IMG/VR virus record: IMGVR_UViG_3300010157_000062
Location: 1 to 64,000 of that record
From: a virus
Direction: 5' to 3' (one strand)
DNA length: 64,000 nt
Shown here: positions 46,397-54,220 of the stretch, piece by piece
Numbering within the stretch: position 1 is the stretch's first letter
Layout of the letters: each line of letters begins with the position of its first letter
Position numbers and translations under genes: made by a program
The notes under the pieces: generated by a model
Databases searched by the model: none
Told to the model about the DNA's origin: nothing
Seen by the model: the letters and a program-made list of their open reading frames with translations, nothing else

Positions 46397-46678
46397 TTAC
46401 CATTCCCTCGGCATCTTTGTTTTATGTGATTTTCCCAAAGTATTTCCGGGGACACTTTCCTTAATCCTATTGATGACATATTTCTCGAATGTAGAGTCTG
46501 CTTTACCTGTTCCAGGGGTACTCAGTCGAACACCATCGGACATGATTGGCAGATTTTCAGGAGAATGATATCTCTCTAGGTGAGGATTCTGTTCCTTGAA
46601 TTCATCATACACAGACAGTCTGAGTACATGTTCTTCAAGTTCTTGTGTTTCTTTGTTTATGAATACGTATGTTGGCAT
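46397..46678 (-). CDS. Conserved T4-like marine phage protein (93 aa)
   Basis: Starts MPTYVFINKETQELEEHVLRLSVYDEFKEQNPHLERYHSPENLP, a FmdB-like beginning (PTYxFxxxxTxExxE) followed by a basic C-terminus. Unlike FmdB proteins it has no CxxC. The ATG at 46678 is 1 bp after the preceding stop; an in-frame earlier start is less likely. Function unknown. Confidence 0.7.
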   Translation of the reverse strand: MPTYVFINKETQELEEHVLRLSVYDEFKEQNPHLERYHSPENLPIMSDGVRLSTPGTGKADSTFEKYVINRIKESVPGNTLGKSHKTKMPREW

Positions 46679-46679
46679 T

Positions 46680-47264
46680 TTATAAATTAAATACAATAGA
46701 GATTCGTGGATCGGTTGATTGATTAGGCATAACTTCGTGATAGAGCCATGCTGGCCACATCAATAGAAGACCCGGACAAGGTTCATATTCATATTGTGAC
46801 ATTGCATACCAATTTGTTGGATCTTTTACATGAAAGAAATAATCATAAAAATCTCTAAATGGTTGGTTTGGTGTGAACTTAATCTTTGATGAACCTGGTG
46901 GTGTTTGTAGGTAGAAAATACCTGAGATGGTACACTGTGAATGTACATGCCTTGGATGGCTACTTCCCTCTTTAAAAGAATTTAAAAAGAAATAAGGATT
47001 AAACTTAACAGAGTGTGGTTCGAAACCCTGTTTTTCAAGAAACTCATGTCCTTTATTGATAATGAAATCACCAAAACCCAAATATTTTGGATCATTTCTT
47101 ATATCGATTCCCGTTCCATGTGTAGTTCGACCATTGTGATAAAATGAATCGTTTGTGTTCGTAGCATTCTCAAAATAATCTTTAACAACAGGTAATAGTG
47201 CATCGGACCAATTTTTATGTTGTTCGACACCAACAACAGAAGGAAATAATGAGTCCAATCTCAT
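46680..47264 (-). CDS. 2OG-Fe(II) oxygenase family protein (194 aa)
   Basis: Fits the phage TIGR02466-type oxygenases: FNPYFFLNSFKEGSSHPRHVHSQCTISGIFYLQTPPGSSKI supplies the first iron ligands, and PGLLLMWPAWLYHEVMPNQSTDPRISIVFNL the distal histidine and the arginine that binds 2-oxoglutarate. Such genes are frequent in cyanophages and pelagiphages; the substrate (protein, nucleotide or lipid) is unknown. Confidence 0.85.
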   Translation of the reverse strand: MRLDSLFPSVVGVEQHKNWSDALLPVVKDYFENATNTNDSFYHNGRTTHGTGIDIRNDPKYLGFGDFIINKGHEFLEKQGFEPHSVKFNPYFFLNSFKEGSSHPRHVHSQCTISGIFYLQTPPGSSKIKFTPNQPFRDFYDYFFHVKDPTNWYAMSQYEYEPCPGLLLMWPAWLYHEVMPNQSTDPRISIVFNL

Positions 47265-47267
47265 AGT

Positions 47268-47540
47268 TTAACTTTCATATGGTAAAAATATTTCTAATTT
47301 TTTCAATTTGGCTTCAACAGCCTTTTCTAAATCATTCTCAGTAATATTTATATCAGTTTCTTTCATTAAAACCTTGATAATTGCTAACACATCACCAATC
47401 TCTGTAACAAGTGCCTGTTTATTTGTGACGCCTTGCCATTCACCATGCATTCCAAAACGATTTATTTTGGATACCGCTTGAATCACTTCCGCACATTCTT
47501 CTTGGAGTACGGCCATTACTGTTTGCGTATTACGCTTCAT
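47268..47540 (-). CDS. MazG-like nucleotide pyrophosphohydrolase (90 aa)
   Basis: All-alpha NTP pyrophosphatase pattern: LQEECAEVIQAVSKINRFG (EExxE metal site) and LVTEIGDVLAIIKVL (ExxD). MazG-like phage enzymes hydrolyse (d)NTPs and have been proposed to modulate host nucleotide signals. Short but complete for a single-domain member. Start overlaps the preceding stop (ATGA). Confidence 0.85.
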   Translation of the reverse strand: MKRNTQTVMAVLQEECAEVIQAVSKINRFGMHGEWQGVTNKQALVTEIGDVLAIIKVLMKETDINITENDLEKAVEAKLKKLEIFLPYES

Positions 47541-48001
47541 TCAACTCTCTCTTTATATTCTTTGGTTGGTATGTATGGAAAAGTTATTGGAACACAACTA
47601 TCTCTACCTGTAAAGTACGATTTACTTTTATTACCATCTTCATCAGTGTACCAATCATAGAAGATGATACCATCAATGTCATATGCTTGGCCATCAAATC
47701 TATCGGCTTGTTTGAATACATGTGAGCAACGTTTGTTTTGAAATATACCATCACCTACTTCCACCCATTCCCAATCTTCACCAGTTAACGGTGCAACAGG
47801 TTCAAACATGGCTAGTTTCTTGAACAGGTCGACGGCGTATGGTGCGGATGAGCCTGAGTGTTCTTCGGCTGAAAAGACCTCAAGCAACTTTAATACATGA
47901 GTGCAAATAGCTTCCTGCATATCATCAATATAATTACCATTGTCATCAAGCCATTTGGCGGCTTTAAATTCCATCAAAGCGTGTTTATGTAAATTGCTCA
48001 T
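47537..48001 (-). CDS. Conserved phage protein (154 aa)
   Basis: LEVFSAEEHSGSSAPYAVDLFKKLAMFEPVAPLTGEDWEWVEV followed by QNKRCSHVFKQADRFDGQAYDIDGI is a widespread phage family of unknown function. No catalytic site is obvious. Both ends overlap neighbours by 4 bp, indicating an operon. Confidence 0.75.
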   Translation of the reverse strand: MSNLHKHALMEFKAAKWLDDNGNYIDDMQEAICTHVLKLLEVFSAEEHSGSSAPYAVDLFKKLAMFEPVAPLTGEDWEWVEVGDGIFQNKRCSHVFKQADRFDGQAYDIDGIIFYDWYTDEDGNKSKSYFTGRDSCVPITFPYIPTKEYKERVE

Positions 48002-48186
48002 TTTTTATTTGCTATCCAAAGTTTAATTGCTTCTTTCAATTCATCCATTTGGCTTAGACGGATATCATCCATGATACCCATGCCAAGAAATTCAGAATTC
48101 ATATTTCGTTTTGTCATTTGCCATAGTTTATCATGGTGTTTCTGTAACACATCAATCACCACATCATATTCAGGTTCATCATTCAT
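47998..48186 (-). CDS. Small hypothetical protein (62 aa)
   Basis: MNDEPEYDVVIDVLQKHHDKLWQMTKRNMN..., mainly helical and charged. I place the start at 48186, where ATG overlaps the preceding stop (ATGA); a start at 48234 would run back into the previous gene. No function recognised. Confidence 0.6.
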   Translation of the reverse strand: MNDEPEYDVVIDVLQKHHDKLWQMTKRNMNSEFLGMGIMDDIRLSQMDELKEAIKLWIANKK

Positions 48187-48758
48187 ATTGTATACCAAGA
48201 AGGAGTTGAACGTGAGTTGATTTTGCCTTGCCATGATGCAAAGCTACGTTTGTTTTTGTTGTAGTAATTGTGGTAAGATGCAAGTTCATTACCGGGAACT
48301 TTCACATCATCAGGCATCGCTGGTGTTGGTGCAGTAAAAGGTTTTTGTGTGATATTTTTTGGTGCAACTTTTAGAGGTTCCAACAATTTAGAACATGCAT
48401 GAATTTTACCATAACGATATGTGTATTCTTCAAGCAGGTGAACCCACATTTTGTACAGCCATACATAGTTTGCTTCAGATGCACGGCACCAAATAGCAGA
48501 CGGATGGTTCATGTGTGTTGCTTTGTATAGCGTAGCATCACGTGCATCAGTTAGACGCCACACTTTTGTGTTACGATAACGTGCAGGCAAGGAACCGTGT
48601 ACATAACGCTTTTCAATTTCTTCATAGCCATCAATAACACGGTGTGCAGTTGACATGAGTTGTGCATACTCAATAATCATTTTGACAACGTGTTTAGAAA
48701 TATGCATTTCAGCACAAATTTTTGGATCTTTGTCGAGATAAAATATATTCATTTTCAA
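48183..48758 (-). CDS. Conserved phage protein, possibly DNA glycosylase-like (191 aa)
   Basis: MNIFYLDKDPKICAEMHISKHVVKMIIEYAQLMSTAHRVIDG and THMNHPSAIWCRASEANYVWLYKMWVHLLEEYTYRYGKIHACSK are hallmarks of a common phage family whose members are sometimes labelled pyrimidine-dimer glycosylase. The conserved His, Trp and Tyr residues are suggestive, but I cannot confirm a DNA-repair role. Confidence 0.65.
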   Translation of the reverse strand: MKMNIFYLDKDPKICAEMHISKHVVKMIIEYAQLMSTAHRVIDGYEEIEKRYVHGSLPARYRNTKVWRLTDARDATLYKATHMNHPSAIWCRASEANYVWLYKMWVHLLEEYTYRYGKIHACSKLLEPLKVAPKNITQKPFTAPTPAMPDDVKVPGNELASYHNYYNKNKRSFASWQGKINSRSTPSWYTI

Positions 48759-48764
48759 GTTCTT

Positions 48765-49565
48765 TCACGGTACGACATAACCTTTTTCTTTAAGGTTTTC
48801 AATGTCCATTTCAAAATAGGGATATAGTATTGTAGCAGAAACAATAGGTGTTGTCAATACCATTTCTTGAATATTTTCAGGCCATCTGCCCTCCATTTCG
48901 GTAAATTTCCATTTGTATAGGAAATTAGCCCACGAAAGTTCTCTGTATTTGTGTGAACGGGATTGTTCCTCATACCGTTCAGAATGTGGTTCTGGACGTT
49001 TAGCGAGATGTTGTGTTGGTTTCCATACACGACCATGTGCAAAATCATTGATTGAAGATTTTTCTGGTAAATATTTGATTGCTCGAAGGAAATAATCACC
49101 TTCACCAAATCCATAGTGAAAGCGTTCATCCCACATGCCAATCTTCTTTACTGCGTTTGGTGTATATGCACACACCATATCACCAGCATCATCAGCATAG
49201 AAGTCAAAGTCTTTCATCACTTTGAGTAGTTGTGGAATCCAATCATAATTCCATACTGTATCATCTTGGACAGTGACAACAATATCTGCATCAGGCTCAT
49301 TTAGATTTTTGAAACCGTGAATGATTGCCATGTTCCACATACGTGCAAGCATTGCGGTTGCAAAGTCTGGAGTTCCACGATTGTGTATCACATTTACATG
49401 TGGTGCAAACCGTGGATCGATTGTGAAATTTGTATGATTGTTGATGACGTTAACGTGAATGTCAACACCTTCTGGTATAGGATTAAAACCTTCAAATAAC
49501 GTATGAAGGTTTACTTCCAGTGCTACTGGATCCTGCCACGTTACAATGAAGATTTTAATTCTCAT
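48765..49565 (-). CDS. GT-A (GT2-like) glycosyltransferase (266 aa)
   Basis: N-terminal MRIKIFIVTWQDPVALEVNLHTLFEG is the nucleotide-sugar-binding beta-alpha start of GT2-type enzymes; the acidic motif TVQDDTVW near residue 100 takes the place of DxD; MWDERFHYGFGEGDYFLRAI resembles the acceptor-site ED/GEGD region. No membrane segment. It may act with the fused glycosyltransferase at 32425 or modify phage/host components on its own. Confidence 0.8.
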   Translation of the reverse strand: MRIKIFIVTWQDPVALEVNLHTLFEGFNPIPEGVDIHVNVINNHTNFTIDPRFAPHVNVIHNRGTPDFATAMLARMWNMAIIHGFKNLNEPDADIVVTVQDDTVWNYDWIPQLLKVMKDFDFYADDAGDMVCAYTPNAVKKIGMWDERFHYGFGEGDYFLRAIKYLPEKSSINDFAHGRVWKPTQHLAKRPEPHSERYEEQSRSHKYRELSWANFLYKWKFTEMEGRWPENIQEMVLTTPIVSATILYPYFEMDIENLKEKGYVVP

Positions 49566-49849
49566 AATACCATTCTAATCAAACCAACCGAATCAATTGT
49601 CACCAAGAGCAGGTAGTTAGCCAGCATCCCAAAAGATTTCCGAGTATAACTAGCCCAAGCATACAAGGAGCAACCAATAATCCAGATAGGATACAACGCC
49701 AATAGAGGTGGATTGGGGACTGTAACAGCCATGGTGATTGCACAACCAATACTAATCCCCCAAGCAAGCAACTCAACAAAAAAACGAAAACGATTAGAAC
49801 GATAATCATTTTTAATCCAACCAAAAATGTTTTCTAGTGTATGATACAT
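49562..49849 (-). CDS. Conserved phage membrane protein (95 aa)
   Basis: Begins MYHTLENIFGWIKNDYRSNRFRFF, then three hydrophobic stretches (LLAWGISIGCAITMAVTV, LLALYPIWIIGCSLYAWA, MLANYLLLVTIDSVGLI), so two or three transmembrane helices. I recognise the pattern from cyanophage membrane proteins of unknown function. Start lacks an obvious Shine-Dalgarno. Confidence 0.75.
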   Translation of the reverse strand: MYHTLENIFGWIKNDYRSNRFRFFVELLAWGISIGCAITMAVTVPNPPLLALYPIWIIGCSLYAWASYTRKSFGMLANYLLLVTIDSVGLIRMVL

Positions 49850-49852
49850 GAA

Positions 49853-50149
49853 TTAATTAAATTCAACACCTTTACCGTCTTCTTGTGCCTTGATTGTTGG
49901 CATATCTTTCTTGACTTTTGGAAAGCGTTTTGCAATATCATCAGCCGAAACTGTTTGCATTGCGAATTGCATGAATGCAGTATAGCTATCTGATACTGTC
50001 ATGGTGCGTGGACCGCCGGCTTCTTGTGCGGCAAAATAGAGAACACAGCCACCCGAAACCAATGGTGCAATCTCAATTACATTGTCTAGATTGACAATGA
50101 GTTTGCAGTTTTTAGGTGCAACGGAATTAACTTCAACGAATGTAGTCAT
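49853..50149 (-). CDS. Conserved hypothetical protein (98 aa)
   Basis: Beta-rich N-terminus (MTTFVEVNSVAPKNCKLIVNLDNVIEIAPL...CVLYFA) then a helical, lysine-rich C-terminus. Ribosome site AGAGGT. The first half resembles small proteins seen in T4-like phages; no function known. Confidence 0.6.
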   Translation of the reverse strand: MTTFVEVNSVAPKNCKLIVNLDNVIEIAPLVSGGCVLYFAAQEAGGPRTMTVSDSYTAFMQFAMQTVSADDIAKRFPKVKKDMPTIKAQEDGKGVEFN

Positions 50150-50158
50150 AATAACCTC

Positions 50159-50296
50159 TTAATAAAAAAAATAAAACCCAACCAACATCATAAAACAAAA
50201 AACACCAAAAGTCAAGGCATAAATCCTTCTCTTTCGGTGTTTTTCGATTTCTTGATATATCTTTACCTGATCTAGGAATAACTCAAAATTGTCCAT
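50159..50296 (-). CDS. Small membrane peptide (45 aa)
   Basis: Reading frame MDNFELFLDQVKIYQEIEKHRKRR then YALTFGVFCFMMLVGFYFFY: a charged amphipathic helix followed by one transmembrane span with basic residues at the border, ending just before the ribosome site of the next gene. Weak Shine-Dalgarno. The protein-like layout and tight packing support it. Confidence 0.55.
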   Translation of the reverse strand: MDNFELFLDQVKIYQEIEKHRKRRIYALTFGVFCFMMLVGFYFFY

Positions 50297-50336
50297 AATA
50301 AAAAACCAAAATTTTCTAAGATATATTATTTAGCAA

Positions 50337-50480
50337 TTAGTTCCACTGTTTGGATTTTCTACTGTATTCGATAGTCAATCGTTCAATGTCACCAATGTTT
50401 TTTGGATGTCTAGATAAAATAAATTGTTCTAATTCGGAACTATATGTACTCACAAATAGTTTTTTGAACACCTTCATCAT
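50337..50480 (-). CDS. Small conserved peptide (47 aa)
   Basis: MMKVFKKLFVSTYSSELEQFILSRHPKNIGDIERLTIEYSRKSKQWN; the ATG is one base after the stop of the phasin-like gene (TAA-T-ATG). A similar short sequence is familiar from cyanophages. Basic, helical; function unknown. Confidence 0.6.
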   Translation of the reverse strand: MMKVFKKLFVSTYSSELEQFILSRHPKNIGDIERLTIEYSRKSKQWN

Positions 50481-50481
50481 A

Positions 50482-50700
50482 TTAAACTACCTTGGCCGCT
50501 TTTTGCACAGCGTTTGTTGCTTCCTCTGTAACGCGAGTCGAAATATCAGTGAAGGATTTTACGATCTGTTTCGTGAATGCAGTTTGTGCATCAACAAATG
50601 CGTTAAGTGGTTTGCGAATGTTTTCATCCGTAATAAATGTGGACACGAAATACTTTTTGGAACCTTGAACGGTATCGATGAATTTGTCTGTTGCGAACAT
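50482..50700 (-). CDS. Phasin-like small protein (72 aa)
   Basis: MFATDKFIDTVQGSKKYFVSTF then KPLNAFVDAQTAFTKQIVKSFTDISTRVTEEATNAVQKA, a long amphipathic helix resembling the phasin_2 domain that coats polyhydroxyalkanoate granules. Ribosome site AGGAG and a promoter 57 bp upstream of the ATG. A phage phasin-like protein could bind granules or membranes; the resemblance is on helix pattern and may be convergent. Confidence 0.65.
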   Translation of the reverse strand: MFATDKFIDTVQGSKKYFVSTFITDENIRKPLNAFVDAQTAFTKQIVKSFTDISTRVTEEATNAVQKAAKVV

Positions 50701-50763
50701 TTTTTTCTCCTAAATTTAGCGAGGGTTAATAAAAGCAGTAATCATATTAGCATTACTACTTAG

Positions 50764-50794
50764 ATTATATAGGATATTTTGTTGCGGTGCAACA
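50764..50794 (-). promoter_or_regulatory. Early promoter with inverted repeat over the -35
   Basis: TTGCAC (50792-50787), 17-bp spacer, TATAAT (50769-50764). The -35 lies inside the inverted repeat TGTTGC-GGT-GCAACA (50780-50794). Drives the phasin-like gene; 57-nt leader. Confidence 0.75.
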
Positions 50795-50816
50795 TGGATT
50801 CCATAGAATACCAAGT

Positions 50817-51074
50817 CTAAAGTTTTTCAATGTAATTGTACTGTAGATGACGTTTAGCCTCATTCACTGAATGAGTTTTGTGGCCATTGATGTAAATAAC
50901 TTTTGGTGAATACACCAAAATCTCACCATCAATCATTTTCAGTCGATAGAAGGTTTTACCCTTAGAATCAACTTCTTTGGTTCGAATATCACGGAAATTC
51001 TCAGCGAGACCGGACCACATAAGTGTTTCACGAATCTCATCCGAGATTAACATACGAAAATAGTTTGCATTCAT
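50817..51074 (-). CDS. Hypothetical early protein (85 aa)
   Basis: MNANYFRMLISDEIRETLMWSGL... with a beta-hairpin-like centre (GKTFYRLKMIDGEILVYSPKVIYINGHKTHSV). No family recognised. The -10 box ends only 5 bp before the ATG and there is no Shine-Dalgarno, so the message is probably leaderless. Confidence 0.6.
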   Translation of the reverse strand: MNANYFRMLISDEIRETLMWSGLAENFRDIRTKEVDSKGKTFYRLKMIDGEILVYSPKVIYINGHKTHSVNEAKRHLQYNYIEKL

Positions 51075-51079
51075 AATAT

Positions 51080-51108
51080 ATTATAACACAACCACAGTAA
51101 AATGGCAA
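51080..51108 (-). promoter_or_regulatory. Early promoter TTGCCA-17-TATAAT
   Basis: TTGCCA (51108-51103), 17-bp spacer, TATAAT (51085-51080). The predicted start of transcription coincides with the ATG at 51074. A hairpin-type inverted repeat follows 15 bp further upstream. Confidence 0.85.
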
Positions 51109-51123
51109 GCATTATTTCACGTT

Positions 51124-51141
51124 TGTTGCAAAAAAACAACA
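51124..51141. repeat. TGTTG-N8-CAACA inverted repeat upstream of early promoter
   Basis: Five-base arms, A-rich centre, 15 bp upstream of the -35 of the promoter at 51080-51108. Same element recurs at five other early promoters. Confidence 0.7.
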
Positions 51142-51168
51142 GTCTGGAACGCTCTAGGAGCGCCTAGG

Positions 51169-51369
51169 TCACTTGGTGCTGGTTACGGCTTCGACCAGTC
51201 GCTTCCATTCATCTTGATTGAGGAAAAACTCAACCCTAGACTGTATGGCATCAGGAAACTTAGCGCCTTGGTATTTGGTCATGATTTTCACATGTTTGAG
51301 TTCACGTATATCATTCACTTCTAAAAAGTATTGATATTGTTGATAGTGGTCAGAAATTTCATATATCAT
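51169..51369 (-). CDS. Small hypothetical protein (66 aa)
   Basis: MIYEISDHYQQYQYFLEVNDIRELKHVKIMTKYQGAKFPDAIQSRVEFFLNQ; mixed alpha/beta composition, no motif recognised. Its ATG overlaps the stop of the AAA+ ATPase (ATGA), so it is translated with it and may be a partner. Confidence 0.6.
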   Translation of the reverse strand: MIYEISDHYQQYQYFLEVNDIRELKHVKIMTKYQGAKFPDAIQSRVEFFLNQDEWKRLVEAVTSTK

Positions 51370-52565
51370 ACAAACCCCATTTTGTTTTGAATTGGTTTTT
51401 TCATATTTGTATTCTGTTCAAAGAACACATCGGCGATTGACCATGAAGTACGTTCAAGGTTCAATTTTGTTCCAACTTTTGATGCCAACTTTTGAGCCTG
51501 TTCTTGGTTTAATTCATCAAAGTGTAGAATGTCATAGCAACGACCAGGACGGATAAGTGCAGAATCAATATCACGAATGGATGGGAGGTTTGTGGAGAAG
51601 ATTAGCTTCTTGTTACGTGTAGTCACAAGACCATCACCAACGTTTAGAAATTTGTGCATCATTGTGTTACCTTCAGAACGTGCTTTTAGGAACATATCAG
51701 CATCTTCTAGAACCAAGACATTCTTTTCACCTTCAATGAAGTTGGCAAAAACATAATCTTTCTCCAGAACATTTGAATCATAAGATACAATCGCGGATGC
51801 TTCAGAGTGTTGTAGTAGCCCACGAATGAATGTGGTCTTTCCTGTTCCAGGTGGACCAATCAACAACAGAATAGATGCAGATGAGTGCATGAAGCCGTTA
51901 TAAAATTCGGCGAGTGTTTGACCTTCAAGAAACGGATACATTTCTTCAACGGGCATACGGTCATGACGGAGTGGAATTTCAATAGAAGAACCATCAGCGG
52001 AATAAATCCATTCAATTTGGTTTGTTACGAACTCAAAATCTTTTTCGAATCGTGTTTCATAGTCTCTGACGAATTCATCATCACCAACCAATTCAACAGA
52101 TACGTGTGTTGAGTGAATGTTGAAATACAGGTATGACAGTGATTCATCATCAAAGAAATAGCCATTGCCATTTTCAAATTGAAAACGGCGGATGTCTTGA
52201 ATGGTGTCAATATAATCCATCCATTCTTTCTTTGACGCATACATGCTCAAACGCTTTTGAAAGGTTTCAAGACCACGTTCAAAACGTTCCTGCAAAATCT
52301 TTGTCAAAAACAGGTCTGCAATATCGTTTGCACCTAGGAAAATATCATTCGCTTTTTCTTCATTCATTTGTATGCCTTCGTTTCTCCACCATTGTAGACG
52401 TTTTTTCTTAGTCATTTGACCTGCCCATATAATTTCATTTTTTTGGTTTTGTTTTCTTGATTTTCCACCAGATTTACCGACACTTCTTGAAAGCGAGGCA
52501 AGCCAGCTATCGATTCTTTTCGAAACAGAAGACTTTCTTTTAAGAGTTCTAAACTTCCGACTCAT
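51366..52565 (-). CDS. AAA+ ATPase, Bcs1-like (399 aa)
   Basis: Walker A LLIGPPGTGKTTF near residue 240, Walker B NVLVLEDADMFLKAR, sensor 1 KLIFSTNLPSI and arginine region DSALIRPGRCYDILHF. The C-terminal AAA module resembles Bcs1-type ATPases; the N-terminal 230 residues are specific to phages and start with a basic stretch. A remodelling or DNA-related role is possible. It overlaps the 41-aa ORF upstream by 17 bp. Confidence 0.85.
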   Translation of the reverse strand: MSRKFRTLKRKSSVSKRIDSWLASLSRSVGKSGGKSRKQNQKNEIIWAGQMTKKKRLQWWRNEGIQMNEEKANDIFLGANDIADLFLTKILQERFERGLETFQKRLSMYASKKEWMDYIDTIQDIRRFQFENGNGYFFDDESLSYLYFNIHSTHVSVELVGDDEFVRDYETRFEKDFEFVTNQIEWIYSADGSSIEIPLRHDRMPVEEMYPFLEGQTLAEFYNGFMHSSASILLLIGPPGTGKTTFIRGLLQHSEASAIVSYDSNVLEKDYVFANFIEGEKNVLVLEDADMFLKARSEGNTMMHKFLNVGDGLVTTRNKKLIFSTNLPSIRDIDSALIRPGRCYDILHFDELNQEQAQKLASKVGTKLNLERTSWSIADVFFEQNTNMKKPIQNKMGFV

Positions 52566-52674
52566 TGAATTCTACTGCCCATGTTGCCCAATCTTGACGT
52601 TTAATATTGCTCGAATCAATATGATTGTCTTTGCAAAATTTCCATGCATCAAGATAAAAGTGAAAGAGTTCCAT
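52549..52674 (-). CDS. Small hypothetical protein (41 aa)
   Basis: MELFHFYLDAWKFCKDNHIDSSNIKRQDWATWAVEFNESEV. The ATG is one base after the stop of the preceding gene, and the C-terminus overlaps the AAA+ ATPase start. Helical, Trp-rich; function unknown. Confidence 0.55.
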   Translation of the reverse strand: MELFHFYLDAWKFCKDNHIDSSNIKRQDWATWAVEFNESEV

Positions 52675-52675
52675 G

Positions 52676-52867
52676 TTAAATTGTCCTCGCTTTGTATTCA
52701 AAATTCCAGTATTGTCGACCATCTGGAGTATACTCTATGTTACCGCGTCTGTCAACAGTTTCCAGCCATCGACAATCATTGTTTGCCACAGTGACAGGAA
52801 ACCATGCGAACCAATTGTGCCATTGCATTTTACCTGAATAGTCCTTTGGTCCACATTTAAGTTTCAT
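52676..52867 (-). CDS. Conserved small phage protein (63 aa)
   Basis: MKLKCGPKDYSGKMQWHNWFAWFPVTVANNDCRWLETVDRRGNIEY; aromatic-rich and conserved in phages, function unknown. I choose the ATG at 52867, which overlaps the preceding stop (ATGA) and has GGAG upstream, over one five codons earlier. Confidence 0.65.
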   Translation of the reverse strand: MKLKCGPKDYSGKMQWHNWFAWFPVTVANNDCRWLETVDRRGNIEYTPDGRQYWNFEYKARTI

Positions 52868-53430
52868 TTGGGAAAACTCCATCCTCTGGCTGTGTATTTT
52901 TCAACACGTTTTTTTGATAGTGCATACGCATTTGGATGCTCATTCTTAATCAAATGTTTGTTAAGAATTGCATTGTATTGTTTTTGAGATATATGTAATT
53001 TGTTGTCTGATATTCCATACCAAGGCATACAATGTACAAAATCAAATGTGCTACGTGAATCAGCATTAGCAAGTGTAATCACTTGTATTGAATTTTTAAA
53101 TGTGGTGGCATTTGCAGTCACCAATTTGCCTTCAATCTGCACATCAACATATTTTTCATCAGCATCTTGAATCAAATTTTTATCCAAATCCGAATTTACA
53201 TATCGTCTGAAAAAAGCTATGTCGTGTGAATGCCGTAAATACAAATCATAGTCTTTAGGTGTTTCATCATGCATGAGTGAAGGAATGGCACCACCACTAA
53301 GAATGGCATTATTCTTCAAGAAATCTCTAAGAGTTTCTGGAAGTCCATTCAGCAAAAAGTTAATGTTTTCAAACAAAACCTTCTTTACTTGCAGTACATG
53401 TTCTTTATCAATTTCTTTAAGTACCAGCAT
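52864..53430 (-). CDS. Nucleotidyltransferase-like protein (188 aa)
   Basis: ILSGGAIPSLMHDETPKDYDLYLR resembles the GG/S...DxD site of the polymerase-beta/poly(A)-polymerase head fold; the rest (STFDFVHCMPWYGISDNKLHISQ and ALSKKRVEKYTARGWSFPK) is a conserved phage arrangement. It may add nucleotides to RNA or another acceptor, or act as an antitoxin-type transferase; the substrate is unknown. Confidence 0.75.
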   Translation of the reverse strand: MLVLKEIDKEHVLQVKKVLFENINFLLNGLPETLRDFLKNNAILSGGAIPSLMHDETPKDYDLYLRHSHDIAFFRRYVNSDLDKNLIQDADEKYVDVQIEGKLVTANATTFKNSIQVITLANADSRSTFDFVHCMPWYGISDNKLHISQKQYNAILNKHLIKNEHPNAYALSKKRVEKYTARGWSFPK

Positions 53431-53770
53431 AATGCATCCTCAATATTTTAACTTGATCGCTTGGTGCAAGGTAACAACGGGACCTCACAAGGATATCACG
53501 AGTTATATTATCTCGCAGTTGTGTAAATTCAACAAGACCATTTGAAATCATGTATTCAGCCATTTGATGTGCCATCGATGTTTTCAAAAATTGTCGAAAT
53601 TCTTCTTCCGTTCCATATGAGAGCACCTTATGTTCAGCCACACGGATCGTACCTTGCACCATTTTACCACCGATTACAACATCTTTATATGTGAAGTTGA
53701 AATCGTCAAAAGGCGAGGCTCCATCATGTGGAGCCTGCCTAAAATGTGATGGTGGTTTCACCAATGCCAT
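53417..53770 (-). CDS. Hypothetical protein (117 aa)
   Basis: FNFTYKDVVIGGKMVQGTIRVAEHKVLSYGTEEEFRQFLKTSMAHQMAEYMISNGLV; short strands then helices, no known family recognised. One-base overlap with the preceding gene (TAATG) and 14-bp overlap with the next. Confidence 0.6.
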   Translation of the reverse strand: MALVKPPSHFRQAPHDGASPFDDFNFTYKDVVIGGKMVQGTIRVAEHKVLSYGTEEEFRQFLKTSMAHQMAEYMISNGLVEFTQLRDNITRDILVRSRCYLAPSDQVKILRMHYAGT

Positions 53771-54129
53771 TAAACTGTTTCAGTTGATGCAATATCGTTG
53801 GTTTCAGTAGCTTTTTGCTTCTGACGTTTAACTGGTACAACAGGTGCAACAGGTTGCACGGGTTGTACACGACCAATATAGCGACCTTCGGGAGAAAACT
53901 CTTGAAAGTTAACCAATTGATATCCAGTCACTTTACGACCATCTTTGTAAACACGGACAATTCCACCATCTTTGCGGATGTTGTAAATGTTGGTCGACAA
54001 ACGATAGAGAACACCTTCTTGGTCACTGCCTTTGAAACAGGACTCAATCTCTGCGGGGGAGACAGGCTTGCCAGAGAGCATAACGCAAGCAATTTTTTCG
54101 TGACGATTAATTTTAGTAGTAGTACGCAT
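53770..54129 (-). CDS. Hypothetical early protein, possibly DNA-binding (119 aa)
   Basis: MRTTTKINRHEKIACVMLSGKPVSPAEIESCF...LYRLSTNIYNIRKDGGIVRVYKDGRKVTGYQLVN looks like a winged-helix pattern: helix-turn-helix then two strands with a basic wing. The C-terminal third is Pro/Val/Gln-rich and lysine-rich. First gene after a TTGCCA promoter; good Shine-Dalgarno (AAAGGAAAT). A regulator is conceivable. Confidence 0.6.
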   Translation of the reverse strand: MRTTTKINRHEKIACVMLSGKPVSPAEIESCFKGSDQEGVLYRLSTNIYNIRKDGGIVRVYKDGRKVTGYQLVNFQEFSPEGRYIGRVQPVQPVAPVVPVKRQKQKATETNDIASTETV

Positions 54130-54165
54130 AATATATTTCCTTTAAAAAGAGTTTTACCAGATTCA

Positions 54166-54204
54166 AGTGTAACAGAGTGGCAGTCTGGTGGCAACCACTC
54201 TGTT
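54166..54204 (-). promoter_or_regulatory. Early promoter TTGCCA-17-TACACT inside a 10-bp inverted repeat
   Basis: TTGCCA (54194-54189), 17-bp spacer, TACACT (54171-54166). The -35 lies in the loop of AACAGAGTGG (54171-54180) / CCACTCTGTT (54195-54204), which overlaps the -10 edge. That placement is what an operator would show. Confidence 0.65.
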
Positions 54205-54220
54205 GTTAAAATACCACAGT

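Noticed and set aside
47345-47352. Further exact TATAAATA inside the MazG-like gene
   Set aside because: About 80 bp from the next start and among early/middle genes. Several matches are expected by chance in AT-rich DNA.
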